Positions 8,305-16,844 of a stretch of 64,000 nucleotides of DNA are shown one piece after another. A model generated the notes under the pieces. The model was not told where the DNA came from. It saw nothing but the letters and a program-made list of their open reading frames with translations, and did not search any database. Within the stretch, counting starts at the first letter, position 1. Each line of letters opens with the position of its first letter. Position numbers and translations under genes: made by a program. The stretch covers positions 294,932-358,931 of the forward strand of contig DIXF01000011.1 of NCBI GenBank assembly GCA_002448235.1, written 5' to 3'. Origin of the DNA: Syntrophaceae bacterium UBA6087. Its GTDB lineage: Bacteria > Desulfobacterota > Desulfomonilia > UBA1062.

Positions 8305-9321
8305 TTAGTCGACCGATTTCGAGATCTGCAGGATCTCCATTGGCAGGTTGATGTTCAGGTCCTTCAGCGTTTTCGTATCCACCATGATCGTAAGATCCTG
8401 CTGTCTGAGGATCGGCAATGTTTCAGGCTTTGCCCCGGTTTTCAGGATCTTCACCACCTGCTGGACAGGCAGCGAGCCCATGGTCGTGAACTCCGAGCCC
8501 ACATACAGGGCACCGCCGTGCAGTTTCTGGTGGATAAAACTGACAATAGGGATCTTCGCCGGCCTCGTTGCCTCGACTATATCCCTGGTGGGCTCGTTGT
8601 CTCTCATGCCGTAATAGGTGTCGAGGGGGACGATGAACGCTTGAACTCCTTTGCCCATCAGTTCCTGGACGGCAGGTTTGATGGAGTCGCTCTTGCCGAC
8701 CTGTTTGGTAACAATCGTGAGGCCCAGGCCCGGCCCTTCCTTTTTCGTCATATCGGCATGGGCTATGGCATTATCGTCATCCGAGTGGACGATGCCGAGG
8801 GTCTTCACATGGGGGAATGCAAGTTTCACGATTCGTAAGGCGTCCTTTACATTCATGTACAGGGTGGTGCCTGTAAACCCTGGCCCCGCTTCCGTCAGGG
8901 ATTTGCATCCGGCTGCCTGGGGGACGGCGACAGCGGTAAAGACCACGGGAATTCCTGCGGATATGATCGCATCCTTTCCATACTTCGTTGCAGGGGTGCC
9001 GATGGTCAGGACAAGGTCGGGCTTGAGTCCGGCAATCCTTGATGCCTCGCTCTTGATCCGCATGAGCACGCCGATCTTTTTCCAGAGCCCGGCCTTTTCC
9101 ACATCGAAATCAATGATGGTGCGGTTGATGGTCAGGTTCTTGCCTTTTGCCAGACCGTTCTTCTCCAGCTCCTTTATGAAGGTGTCATAGATAGTCTGGA
9201 ACGGGGCGACAGTCGCCACCTGCAGGACTTCTATTCTGTACGTTTTCTCCTCTGCGAAACCCGGCATGGCGATTGCCAGACACAGCATTATGCATGCGAT
9301 GACCTTTATCATTCGTTCCAT
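8305..9321 (-). CDS. ABC transporter substrate-binding protein (PF04392/TrpX type)
   Basis: 338 residues from the ATG at 9321, chosen for GAGGAGAAC upstream. A signal peptide (VIACIMLCLAIAMPGFA) precedes the two-lobed fold; PDLVLTIGTPATKYG, GIPVVFTAVAVPQAAG and VQAFIVPLDTYYGMRDNE are typical of this family, whose members bind aromatic amino acids or unknown ligands. No permease or ATPase is adjacent: the next gene on the same strand upstream is an AraC regulator 80 bases away. It may pair with a transporter elsewhere or act as a sensor partner. Confidence 0.8.
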   Translation of the reverse strand: MERMIKVIACIMLCLAIAMPGFAEEKTYRIEVLQVATVAPFQTIYDTFIKELEKNGLAKGKNLTINRTIIDFDVEKAGLWKKIGVLMRIKSEASRIAGLKPDLVLTIGTPATKYGKDAIISAGIPVVFTAVAVPQAAGCKSLTEAGPGFTGTTLYMNVKDALRIVKLAFPHVKTLGIVHSDDDNAIAHADMTKKEGPGLGLTIVTKQVGKSDSIKPAVQELMGKGVQAFIVPLDTYYGMRDNEPTRDIVEATRPAKIPIVSFIHQKLHGGALYVGSEFTTMGSLPVQQVVKILKTGAKPETLPILRQQDLTIMVDTKTLKDLNINLPMEILQISKSVD

Positions 9322-9401
9322 ACATGTTCTCCTCACCAAGAGTAATTTTATCATTGATCGGTGGGCAGGTGGAAAACCTCAAGGGGAAAAGATCCTTTGT
9401 T

Positions 9402-10163
9402 CTAAAGGGAATCTCCAGAGCCTGAAGGCTTCGTTTTCAGCCGGTACTCCGAAGGAGTCATGCCCGTTGACCTCTTGAATGTCCTGTTGAAGCTCGCCTT
9501 GGAATTGAAGCCGGAAGAGAAGGCTATATCCAGGATCAATCCGTCGGGATTATCGAGCAGCAGCTTCTTTGCCTCACAGACACGATAGGAGCTTATCAGA
9601 TCGGTATAGGTGGTGTGGAGGCGGACATTCAGGAAACGTGAGAGCTGATACGGCTCAATGCCGAGCTCATGAGCGAATGCGGCGATGGAAAGCTCCTCAT
9701 TGAGATGTACCCCCTCGTTTTCAAGCTTCCGGAGGATTTCCCGGTGGAGCTCTTCCGCATCAATGGACGGAAGTACCTGCTGCCTCTGCTTCTTTGGAGG
9801 CGTACTCCCGGTGAGCTCGGGATTGGTTCGTAAAAGGTGCAGGCGCAGGAGGTGGTTCGACTTCCTGATGATGCTTGTTGCCTGATTCGACATGGCATAC
9901 TCTTCATAGAGGAACGCGTGTTCGTCTTCCGGTTCCGGAATCTCGTGGTCGATGACCAGTTCGGCCTTCTTTTGCGATGCCGGAGGAGCGGCCGCTTCCT
10001 TCTTCAGGGAGACGAGCTTGCTTTTGCCTGCCGTACTCCCGGGGCATCCGGATTCCGGGGCAGTGCGCGCCTTTTTCCGGGAGAACCGGTAGAGCCCAAG
10101 GGCTCCGGCCAGGAAACATATGATCGTGATCCCTGTAAGGGGAATAAGAATACTGTATTCCAT
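9402..10163 (-). CDS. Membrane-anchored AraC-family transcription regulator
   Basis: 253 residues. Residues 5-24 (ILIPLTGITIICFLAGALGL) form one transmembrane helix followed by a basic stop-transfer region and a low-complexity Pro/Ala linker. The C-terminal about 100 residues hold two AraC-type HTH motifs: LSIAAFAHELGIEPYQLSRF and ILDIAFSSGFNSKASFNRTF, ending KRSTGMTPSEYR. There is no extracytoplasmic sensor domain, so a signal may come via a partner. The gene lies directly upstream of and co-oriented with the PF04392 binding protein, suggesting a functional pair. Confidence 0.8.
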   Translation of the reverse strand: MEYSILIPLTGITIICFLAGALGLYRFSRKKARTAPESGCPGSTAGKSKLVSLKKEAAAPPASQKKAELVIDHEIPEPEDEHAFLYEEYAMSNQATSIIRKSNHLLRLHLLRTNPELTGSTPPKKQRQQVLPSIDAEELHREILRKLENEGVHLNEELSIAAFAHELGIEPYQLSRFLNVRLHTTYTDLISSYRVCEAKKLLLDNPDGLILDIAFSSGFNSKASFNRTFKRSTGMTPSEYRLKTKPSGSGDSL

Positions 10164-10370
10164 AGCCGCTTCTCTCGGAGCGCATAATACGCCTCTTCGG
10201 GAAGAAGCACAAGACCGCTCGCTGCAAGCGTCTCACCGCGGCAGGGGCCTTGCGGCTTTCCATTCCCTCGATGACCCCCCTCCAGCCTTGCTCGTATCTG
10301 CTCGGGCTGTCAGCTCCTCGGCCGATAAGGAGATTCCTTATACTGCACTGAGCATACCGCCTCTATTTTG

Positions 10371-10793
10371 CTATGATCGCTGCAGTTCCGCATCATATTT
10401 CTTTTGCAGACCCTCCGGCGGATTGGCGGGCTTCATGGTTCCGAGATTGATAAACACTCCGCCTTGCGTAGCCGTCGCTGCATGTTTGCCGTTAACCATA
10501 AATGCCATACCGGCCGCCCAGCCCGAAGAGTCGAATTTCTCCATCCACATGCTCGCGCTCACCTGATCATGCATCCGAATCGGCCGCTTGTACTCTATAT
10601 GCGTCTGGGTGATGACAGGCACAATCAATTCCGAAATGAGTTTTTGCAGGGGATAATGAACTTCAAGGAAATGGAGCCGCAGGTCCTCCATCCAGCGTAC
10701 GTAGGTGATGTTGCTGACGATGCCCATAAAATCGATGTCGTATGTCTTAACCGTAATGGGGAAATCAGAATGAAACGGTCGGTGTTGCATCAT
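10371..10793 (-). CDS. Hotdog-fold acyl-CoA thioesterase (4HBT/YbgC-like)
   Basis: 140 residues after a strong GAAGGAGG site (ATG 10793, or the adjacent ATG 10790). The motif TYDIDFMGIVSNITYVRWMED is the 4HBT signature, with the conserved Asp two residues before MG and the tyrosine-containing helix. The end strand ATATQGGVFINLGTMKP closes the hotdog fold. Expected to hydrolyse acyl-CoA or acyl-ACP in the cytoplasm; chain-length preference cannot be read. It has no obvious operon partner. Confidence 0.8.
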   Translation of the reverse strand: MMQHRPFHSDFPITVKTYDIDFMGIVSNITYVRWMEDLRLHFLEVHYPLQKLISELIVPVITQTHIEYKRPIRMHDQVSASMWMEKFDSSGWAAGMAFMVNGKHAATATQGGVFINLGTMKPANPPEGLQKKYDAELQRS

Positions 10794-10981
10794 AGAGCCT
10801 CCTTCAATTGTGTGGGATATCCCACATAATAGGGGAGTGATTTTCTCTGTCGCCTCAAGTTAGCATTATGAGACCGGATGGATCATTACCTGCTGACGGG
10901 CTGAGGTAGAGGACCTTGCATCACAGGTGTTTGCCCCCCGGTGGCCGCTCACCTTTTCTTGTAATTCCAGGGAAATGCGCC

Positions 10982-11023
10982 TTGACAGGGGATCGGGGGT
11001 TTTGATATCTAACTAGATGGTTA
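10982..11023 (+). promoter_or_regulatory. Promoter and probable autoregulatory operator of the TetR efflux operon
   Basis: TTGACA (10982-10987), 18-bp spacer and TATCTA (11006-11011). An imperfect palindrome with matching outer arms, TAACTAGATGGTTA (11010-11023), overlaps the predicted transcription start. A TetR gene starts 46 bases downstream, so self-repression is likely but inferred. Confidence 0.5.
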
Positions 11024-11069
11024 AAGCAAATGGTTGGTTAAACCGTCGCATGGACCCACAGGGGGAGAG

Positions 11070-11699
11070 ATGACCATCAGGCACGGAGAGAAAAAGGGCA
11101 AGACCGTCTCGCGGATCATGGAAGCGGCAAAGGATGAGTTTGCGGACAAGGGCTTTGCCGGCGCACGGGTGGATGAGATCGCGAGGAGGGCAGGGGTAAA
11201 CAAGGCTGCCCTCTATTACCATATCGGCGACAAGGATGCACTCTATGCAGCGGTCATCCATGGCGTGATCGGGATGGCTGCGCAGAGACTCGCAGAGGAT
11301 GTCGGCCTCACCGGTACGCCCGAAGAAAAGATAAAAACCTACCTCAGGACACTGATAAAGACCTTTGACGAGAATCCCCAGGTGCCCCGCATCATGATGC
11401 GGGAGATGGCTTCCGGCGGGAAGAGTCTGCCCGGGGTTTTTTTCCAGGATCTTTTTTCGGTCCTCCAGATTTTAAGCGGTATTATTGAGGAAGGAAAGGA
11501 GAAGGGCGTCTTTGCAGATACGTTTCCGCTTCTGCTGCACTTCATGGCGATAGGGACAACCGTTATTTACAAAACCGTCGTGCCGGTTCTCCTTGCATCA
11601 GAGTATGCGCCCGACGAGATGAAGAAGATCGGCAGCGATGCGTCCGGCGCTGCTGCCCGGGAGATTGAAAAGCTGATCCTCAAAGCCATAGGGAAATGA
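11070..11699 (+). CDS. TetR-family repressor (CecR/YbiH-like)
   Basis: 209 residues from the ATG at 11070 (AGGGGGAGAG precedes it; the frame is open back to 11034). The N-terminal HTH reads SRIMEAAKDEFADKGFAGAR, then VDEIARRAGVNKAALYYHI, a canonical TetR DNA-binding domain. The C-terminal ligand domain resembles the CecR subgroup. It heads a six-gene operon with an HlyD adaptor, two ABC ATPases and two ABC-2 permeases, the same content as the E. coli ybiH-ybhGFSR operon, so it is probably its drug-responsive repressor. Confidence 0.85.
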   Translation: MTIRHGEKKGKTVSRIMEAAKDEFADKGFAGARVDEIARRAGVNKAALYYHIGDKDALYAAVIHGVIGMAAQRLAEDVGLTGTPEEKIKTYLRTLIKTFDENPQVPRIMMREMASGGKSLPGVFFQDLFSVLQILSGIIEEGKEKGVFADTFPLLLHFMAIGTTVIYKTVVPVLLASEYAPDEMKKIGSDASGAAAREIEKLILKAIGK

Positions 11700-11729
11700 T
11701 GAACGGATAGTGACTATCCTGGGGGAATA

Positions 11730-12740
11730 ATGAAAAAGCGTATCGTTATAGTGGTTTTCATTGTGCTGCTCGTCTCCGTGAGTGCGCTCGTCTATTACGC
11801 GCAACAAAGGGCCGGCAAAGGCGAGATGTATTATTCCGGCACCATCGAGGGGACGACATCCAATCTGGCCTTCCAGGTGGCCGGACATGTAGCTGCTGTC
11901 CCTGCGCAGGAAGGCAGGTCGGTCGAGAAAGGGCAGACCCTTGCAGAGCTCGAAAGCTCGGAATTCAAGGCGCGGCTCGAAGGGGCGCAGGCGAGCCTGG
12001 ACAAGGCGGTCAAGGCAAAAGAGCAGCTTCAGGACCTTCTTCGGATCTATACCGACACGCTGCCCGGAGATGTCAAGCGGGCCCAGGCAAACGTCTCCAT
12101 CGCAAAAAACACCATGCTCGACGCCCGGAGAAACGCTGAGAGATATGAGGAGCTGTTCAGGCGGGGGGTGGTCTCGGAAAAGGAATGGGACGCGGTGAGG
12201 CTCAATTCCGAGAATGCACAGGCAAAACTGAGCGAGGCCCGGGCGGGCTTGAAACAGGCGCGGGGGAATCTCACGAAGATCGACGCGACGGAAAAAGACA
12301 TCGAGTCGGCTCAGGCGCAGATCAACCTTGCAAAGGCAACGTTAAGCCAGGCCCGAATCCAGCTCGGCTACACCAGGCTTGTCGCGCCGTATTCCGGCAT
12401 CATCACGAGCAGGAACATCGAGCCCGGGGAGGTGGTCAGTCCGGGCAGAGAGGTGCTCACCCTCTCCGATCTCTCCGTGGTCGATCTGAAGATCTTTGTG
12501 GATGAAACGGATATCGGAAAGGTCAAGCCGGGCCAGAAGGTCAATGTCGTGGTGGACACCTTTCCCGGCAAGTTCTATGCGGGGCGTGTTGCCTACATAT
12601 CCCCCCAGGCGGAGTTCACCCCGAAGATTATTCAGACGAAGAAAGAACGGGTCAAGCTCGTGTACCTCGTCAAGGTATCGATCCCGAACCCCCGGCTCGA
12701 GTTGAAAACAGGGATGCCCGCAGATGCATTCCTCAAGTAG
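11730..12740 (+). CDS. HlyD-family membrane fusion protein (YbhG-like)
   Basis: 336 residues after CTGGGGGAATA. One N-terminal transmembrane helix (IVIVVFIVLLVSVSALVYYA) anchors it; a biotinyl-lipoyl-like half motif (VAAVPAQEGRSVEKGQTLAEL) is followed by a long coiled-coil hairpin (about 75-205) and the second lipoyl half (RLVAPYSGIITSRNIEPGEVV). It should bridge the inner-membrane ABC-2 exporter encoded downstream to an outer-membrane channel. No TolC homologue is in the window. The stop overlaps the following ATPase gene by 17 bases. Confidence 0.9.
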   Translation: MKKRIVIVVFIVLLVSVSALVYYAQQRAGKGEMYYSGTIEGTTSNLAFQVAGHVAAVPAQEGRSVEKGQTLAELESSEFKARLEGAQASLDKAVKAKEQLQDLLRIYTDTLPGDVKRAQANVSIAKNTMLDARRNAERYEELFRRGVVSEKEWDAVRLNSENAQAKLSEARAGLKQARGNLTKIDATEKDIESAQAQINLAKATLSQARIQLGYTRLVAPYSGIITSRNIEPGEVVSPGREVLTLSDLSVVDLKIFVDETDIGKVKPGQKVNVVVDTFPGKFYAGRVAYISPQAEFTPKIIQTKKERVKLVYLVKVSIPNPRLELKTGMPADAFLK

Positions 12741-13488
12741 GGGTTTCATCGAGGTCCGCAACGCCTCCATGAGCTTCGGCAAGACCGAGGCTGTAAGGGA
12801 GGTAACCCTCGATGTGGAAAGCGGGAGCATCTTCGGCATCGTAGGCTCGGACGGCGCCGGAAAGTCGACCCTGCTCAGGATGATCGCCGGGATGATAAAA
12901 CCCTTCTCCGGCTCCATCACGGTCGGAGGGCTGGATGTCGTCGAGCAGCGGTGGAAGATAAAGCCGCTGATCGGCTATATGCCCCAGCGCTTCGGCCTCT
13001 ACCAGGATCTGACCGTGGAAGAGAACATGGATTTCTTCATGGACATCTTCGGGATCAGAGGCAAAGAGAGGGACGTGAGAAAAGAAAAGTACTTGGGCTT
13101 CTCGAACCTCCTGCCCTACCTGGACCGTCAGGCCGGCAACCTGTCGGGAGGGATGAAGCAGAAGCTCGGCCTCGCATGCGTGCTTGTACACGAGCCTTCG
13201 GGACTCATCCTCGACGAGCCTACCAACGGGGTGGATCCGGTCTCCCGACAGGAATTCTGGGACATCCTCCTGCAGATGAAGGCCTCCGGCATGACCATCG
13301 TCGTTTCCACCGCCTACCTGGATGAGGGCGAAAAATGCGACATGATCGGGCTCATGCACAAGTCCCGCCTTCTTGCGGCTGCATCGCCCTCCCGGATCAG
13401 GTCGAAGCAGGAGTCCCTTGAAGAGTCAATGATCAGGCGCATTCAGGAAGTGGACAAGGAAATCCTCCATGACACCTTCAAACGATGA
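12724..13488 (+). CDS. ABC-2 type exporter ATPase, first of two
   Basis: 254 residues with Walker A GSDGAGKST, Q-loop MPQRFGLYQDLT, signature LSGGMKQKL and Walker B GLILDEPTNGVDP. The Walker A has GSDGAGKS in place of the usual GPNGAGKS. In E. coli the equivalent YbhF is a single protein with two fused ATPase halves; here the halves are separate genes, overlapping by 20 bases. It powers drug or lipid export together with the downstream permeases. Confidence 0.9.
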   Translation: MHSSSRGFIEVRNASMSFGKTEAVREVTLDVESGSIFGIVGSDGAGKSTLLRMIAGMIKPFSGSITVGGLDVVEQRWKIKPLIGYMPQRFGLYQDLTVEENMDFFMDIFGIRGKERDVRKEKYLGFSNLLPYLDRQAGNLSGGMKQKLGLACVLVHEPSGLILDEPTNGVDPVSRQEFWDILLQMKASGMTIVVSTAYLDEGEKCDMIGLMHKSRLLAAASPSRIRSKQESLEESMIRRIQEVDKEILHDTFKR

Positions 13489-14224
13489 TGTGATCTTCGT
13501 CAAGGATCTCGAAAAGAGATTCGGCGACTTCGTCGCCGTGAACCGGATCAGCTTCTCGGTGAAGAGAGGGGAGATATTCGGCTTTCTCGGAAGCAACGGA
13601 AGCGGCAAATCCACGACCATCCGCATGCTCTGCGGCATCATCACCCCGACCTCGGGCGAGGCGTGGGTAGCGGGGCACCACATCGTTTCGGAAGCGGAGG
13701 AGGTCAAACACTCCATCGGCTACATGTCCCAGAAATTCTCCCTCTATGAAGACCTCACGCCGTTGGAGAACATCCGGTTTTTCCTCGGCCTCTACAGCGT
13801 GCCGGAAAGCCTGTGGGCGGAGCGTACGGAGTGGGTTCTCGATATGGCAAGAATTCAGGAGGTGAAAAACCGCCTCACCAGAGACCTGCCCCAGGGCTGG
13901 AGGCAGAGGTTGGCGCTCGGATGCGCCCTGCTCCACAAGCCGGACATCCTTTTCCTGGATGAACCGACATCCGGCGTTGATCCTATCACCCGCAGGCATT
14001 TCTGGGAGTTCATCCGTGAGCTGTCCGTGCAGGGCATCACGGTGTTCGTGACCACGCACTACATGGACGAGGCGCGCAACTGCGGGCGTATCGTGATGAT
14101 CAATCTCGGTGATATCGTTGCCCAGGGGAGCCCTGACGAGATCGTCACATCGGTATGTCCGGACAAGCCGGATGCCGACCTGGGAGACGCCTTCGTTGCG
14201 CTTATGGCAGGGAGGAAAGAGTGA
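13469..14224 (+). CDS. ABC-2 type exporter ATPase, second of two
   Basis: 251 residues, ATG inside the 3' end of the previous gene. Walker A GSNGSGKST and Walker B ILFLDEPTSGVDP are intact. The signature region is LPQGWRQRLALG instead of LSGGQ, a variant seen in the C-terminal half of YbhF-type ATPases, so the pair may form an asymmetric heterodimer with one consensus and one degenerate composite site. The stop is overlapped by the GTG start of the permease (GTGA). Confidence 0.88.
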   Translation: MTPSNDDVIFVKDLEKRFGDFVAVNRISFSVKRGEIFGFLGSNGSGKSTTIRMLCGIITPTSGEAWVAGHHIVSEAEEVKHSIGYMSQKFSLYEDLTPLENIRFFLGLYSVPESLWAERTEWVLDMARIQEVKNRLTRDLPQGWRQRLALGCALLHKPDILFLDEPTSGVDPITRRHFWEFIRELSVQGITVFVTTHYMDEARNCGRIVMINLGDIVAQGSPDEIVTSVCPDKPDADLGDAFVALMAGRKE

Positions 14225-15354
14225 CTCCCCGGAAGATAAACGCAGTCATGCGCAAAGAATTCTACCACCTCGTCCGAGATCCCCGGAGCCTCATCCTGGC
14301 ATTCATCATCCCCCTGTGCCTGATCCTTTTGTTCGGCTACGCGCTGAGCCTGGACGTGAACGATGTCGAGATCGTGGTCGTGGACTACAACCGGTCCGAC
14401 TTGAGCAGGGACCTGATACGGCGGCTCGATGCCTCACCCTATTTTTCCATCAGGGGATCGCTCGGAGATGCCGGCGAAGTGAGCGATTATCTGGACCATG
14501 GGTGGGCGAGCATGGGGATCATCATTCCTTCGGATTTTGCCAAGGCGCTCAGGTCCGACCGCAGCGCCCCTGTACAGATCCTCATGGACGGCAGCGACCC
14601 CAACTTTTCGAATATCGCCAGAGGCTATATCAGCGGCTTCATGGAAGCGTACAACCAGCAGCTCCTCCTGGAGTTCCTGAACAGGAAGGGCATGGATACA
14701 ATCAGTCCGCCGGTGGAGGGGCGCATACGGGTCTGGTTCAATGAAGACCTCGAAAGCAGGAAGTTCATCATCCCGGGCCTCATCGCCATCATCATCATGA
14801 TCGCAGGCGCCATGCTCACCTCGCTCGTCATCGCTCGTGAATACGAGAGCGGGACCATGGAAACCATCAAGTCGCTGCCGCTGACCGCCCTTGAGCTGCT
14901 CATCGGCAAGTCCATACCATACTTCTTCATTGCGCTTACCAATGTGCTTTTTTCCGTGCTGCTGGGCCAGGTGCTGTTCGGCGTGGTCATGAAGGCCGGT
15001 TTCGGGCTCCTGATCCTTGCTTCATCCCTCTATATTCTCGTGGCGCTCGCGCTGGGGCTCCTGATCTCCACCATCACGAAGTCCCAGCTCCTGGCAAACC
15101 AGGGCGCTATCCTCATCACCTACCTGCCTTCGCTCATGCTCTCGAATTTCGTGTTCCCGATCACGAACATGCCCGTGGTGCTCCAGCTTGTTACGTACGT
15201 CGTGCCCGCAAAATACTATATCAATATCTTGAGCGGCATCTACCTCAAGGACCTTGGATTGGCGTGGCTCTGGCCCGATATTGCCGTGCTGGCGTTCATG
15301 TTCGCGCTCCTGGCGGCGATCAACGTGATGCTGCTCAAGAAGGAGGGGCTGTGA
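14221..15354 (+). CDS. ABC-2 family permease (YbhS/YhhJ-like), first of two
   Basis: 377 residues from the GTG at 14221 that overlaps the preceding stop; GGGAGGAAAGA sits just before it. The topology is one N-terminal helix (LILAFIIPLCLILLFGYALS), a large extracytoplasmic domain (about 45-175) and five C-terminal helices including IIIMIAGAMLTSLVIAREYE, the ABC-2 signature. It presumably forms the pore with the next gene product. Confidence 0.88.
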   Translation: MTPRKINAVMRKEFYHLVRDPRSLILAFIIPLCLILLFGYALSLDVNDVEIVVVDYNRSDLSRDLIRRLDASPYFSIRGSLGDAGEVSDYLDHGWASMGIIIPSDFAKALRSDRSAPVQILMDGSDPNFSNIARGYISGFMEAYNQQLLLEFLNRKGMDTISPPVEGRIRVWFNEDLESRKFIIPGLIAIIIMIAGAMLTSLVIAREYESGTMETIKSLPLTALELLIGKSIPYFFIALTNVLFSVLLGQVLFGVVMKAGFGLLILASSLYILVALALGLLISTITKSQLLANQGAILITYLPSLMLSNFVFPITNMPVVLQLVTYVVPAKYYINILSGIYLKDLGLAWLWPDIAVLAFMFALLAAINVMLLKKEGL

Positions 15355-16472
15355 GCTGGGTCAGGATCAGGGAGCTTGTACGCAAGGAGTTCATCATCCT
15401 TTTCCGGGACAGCAGGAACCGGCGGGTGCTCATTATCGCGCCGATCATCCAGATCCTTCTCTTCGGATACGTGGTGAATTACGACATCAAGAACATCCGG
15501 GTGGCGGTCATCGACCAGGCACGCACCCGGGAGAGCCGGATGCTCATCGAGTCCTTTGACGGGAACAAGACCTTCCGCGTGACAGACTATCCGAGAGACC
15601 AGAAAGGGATGGAAGAGCTGCTCCTTCAGGGAGAGGTCGACCTGGGCATCAAGATCCCCCCCGATATGGGAAGCCTTGTCAGGGAGGGCCGCACGGCCCC
15701 CGTTCAGATCCTCGCCGACGGCAGCATGAGCAACATGGCCTCCATCAGGCTTTCGTACACCGTGCTCGTGCTGGACGAGTTCAACCGGAGGATGATCAGG
15801 GAAATCAAGGGACAGAGCATGGAGTACGGCCGGGTCGACCCCCGGATCAGGGCCTGGTACAACCCCAACATGGACAGCCAGAACTTTTTCGTCCCGGCCA
15901 TAGTGGCGTTCGTGATCATGCTCATTTCCCTGCTCCTGACATCCATTGCGGTCATCAGGGAGCGGGAGCAGGGGACCATGGAACAGCTCATCGTGTCGCC
16001 TATCAAACCCCCTGAGCTCATCATGGGAAAGACCATCCCCTACATCATCATCTCGGTCGTGCAGATGGTTGCGGTCACCGTACTGGCCAAGTTTTGGTTC
16101 AACATCCCCATTGCCGGGAGCCTGATCCTGCTGTTTTTCGCCACCTGCCTCTTCCTCCTGAGCACGCTCGGCGTAGGCCTCTTCATCTCGACCGTTTCTT
16201 CAACCCAGCAGCAGGCCATGATGACGACGTTCTTCTTCATCCTTCCCTTCTTCATGCTCTCGGGCTTCGTGTTTCCCATTTCAAACATGCCGCCGGCAGT
16301 ACAGTGGCTCACCTTCCTGAATCCGTTGAGATATTTCCTTACGATCCTGAGAGGGATATTCCTCAAAGGCGTAGGACTCGATATCCTCTGGCCGCAGTAT
16401 CTCGCGCTGGCGGTCCTGGGAGCGGTCCTTTTCGCAGGCGCGGTAAGCAGGTTCCACAAAAGGCTCGATTGA
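15351..16472 (+). CDS. ABC-2 family permease (YbhR-like), second of two
   Basis: 373 residues from the GTG at 15351 (AAGGAGGGGCT upstream; GTGA overlap with the previous stop). Same topology as its neighbour: N-terminal helix VLIIAPIIQILLFGYVVNYD, an extracytoplasmic domain, then five helices with VIMLISLLLTSIAVIRERE. Paralogous to the preceding permease. It ends the six-gene efflux operon. Confidence 0.88.
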   Translation: MSWVRIRELVRKEFIILFRDSRNRRVLIIAPIIQILLFGYVVNYDIKNIRVAVIDQARTRESRMLIESFDGNKTFRVTDYPRDQKGMEELLLQGEVDLGIKIPPDMGSLVREGRTAPVQILADGSMSNMASIRLSYTVLVLDEFNRRMIREIKGQSMEYGRVDPRIRAWYNPNMDSQNFFVPAIVAFVIMLISLLLTSIAVIREREQGTMEQLIVSPIKPPELIMGKTIPYIIISVVQMVAVTVLAKFWFNIPIAGSLILLFFATCLFLLSTLGVGLFISTVSSTQQQAMMTTFFFILPFFMLSGFVFPISNMPPAVQWLTFLNPLRYFLTILRGIFLKGVGLDILWPQYLALAVLGAVLFAGAVSRFHKRLD

Positions 16473-16599
16473 CAGAAGAGCGGACAGCCACAGGAATCGG
16501 GCGTCCGATAATTTCCCCGAGTAAATATCTCTATTGTCAATCAATGCCGCCGGATGGTAAAAAGATACTATCTTGATATCATGAAGGGAGGAGATTTAT

Positions 16600-16701
16600 A
16601 TGGCAAAATCGGCAGATACCAAGAAAGAGGAAAAGAAGAAACCCCAGAAGACTGCAAAAGAAAAGAAGCAGGCAAAGGCTGAAAAGAAGAAAAGCAAATA
16701 G
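16600..16701 (+). CDS. Very small Lys/Glu-rich protein
   Basis: 33 codons with a near-perfect ribosome site (AAGGGAGGAGATTTAT before ATG 16600). The product begins MAKSADTKKEEKKK and is almost entirely Lys, Glu, Ala and Gln, predicted as a charged helix or disordered. No family is recognised. The strong ribosome site and the following terminator hairpin at 16787 support expression. It could be a nucleic-acid-binding or ribosome-associated peptide, but nothing proves that. Confidence 0.55.
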   Translation: MAKSADTKKEEKKKPQKTAKEKKQAKAEKKKSK

Positions 16702-16786
16702 CTGATCAGGGTATCGGATTTATCCCTTTCCTTGTTCCGGTGGGTTTTCAGCGAACGGCAGGCCGCTGGGACAAGGAACCTTCCGT

Positions 16787-16813
16787 GGGCAGCGTATGGC
16801 TGCCCGTTGTTTG
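16787..16813 (+). terminator. Terminator-like hairpin
   Basis: Perfect 7-bp stem GGGCAGC/GCTGCCC with loop GTATG, followed by GTTGTTTG. A further wide inverted repeat (TTCCTTGT at 16728, ACAAGGAA at 16771) lies just upstream. It probably ends transcription of the efflux operon or the small gene at 16600. Confidence 0.5.
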
Positions 16814-16844
16814 ATTAGTCTGCTGCTTCAAGGAGCTTAAAATC

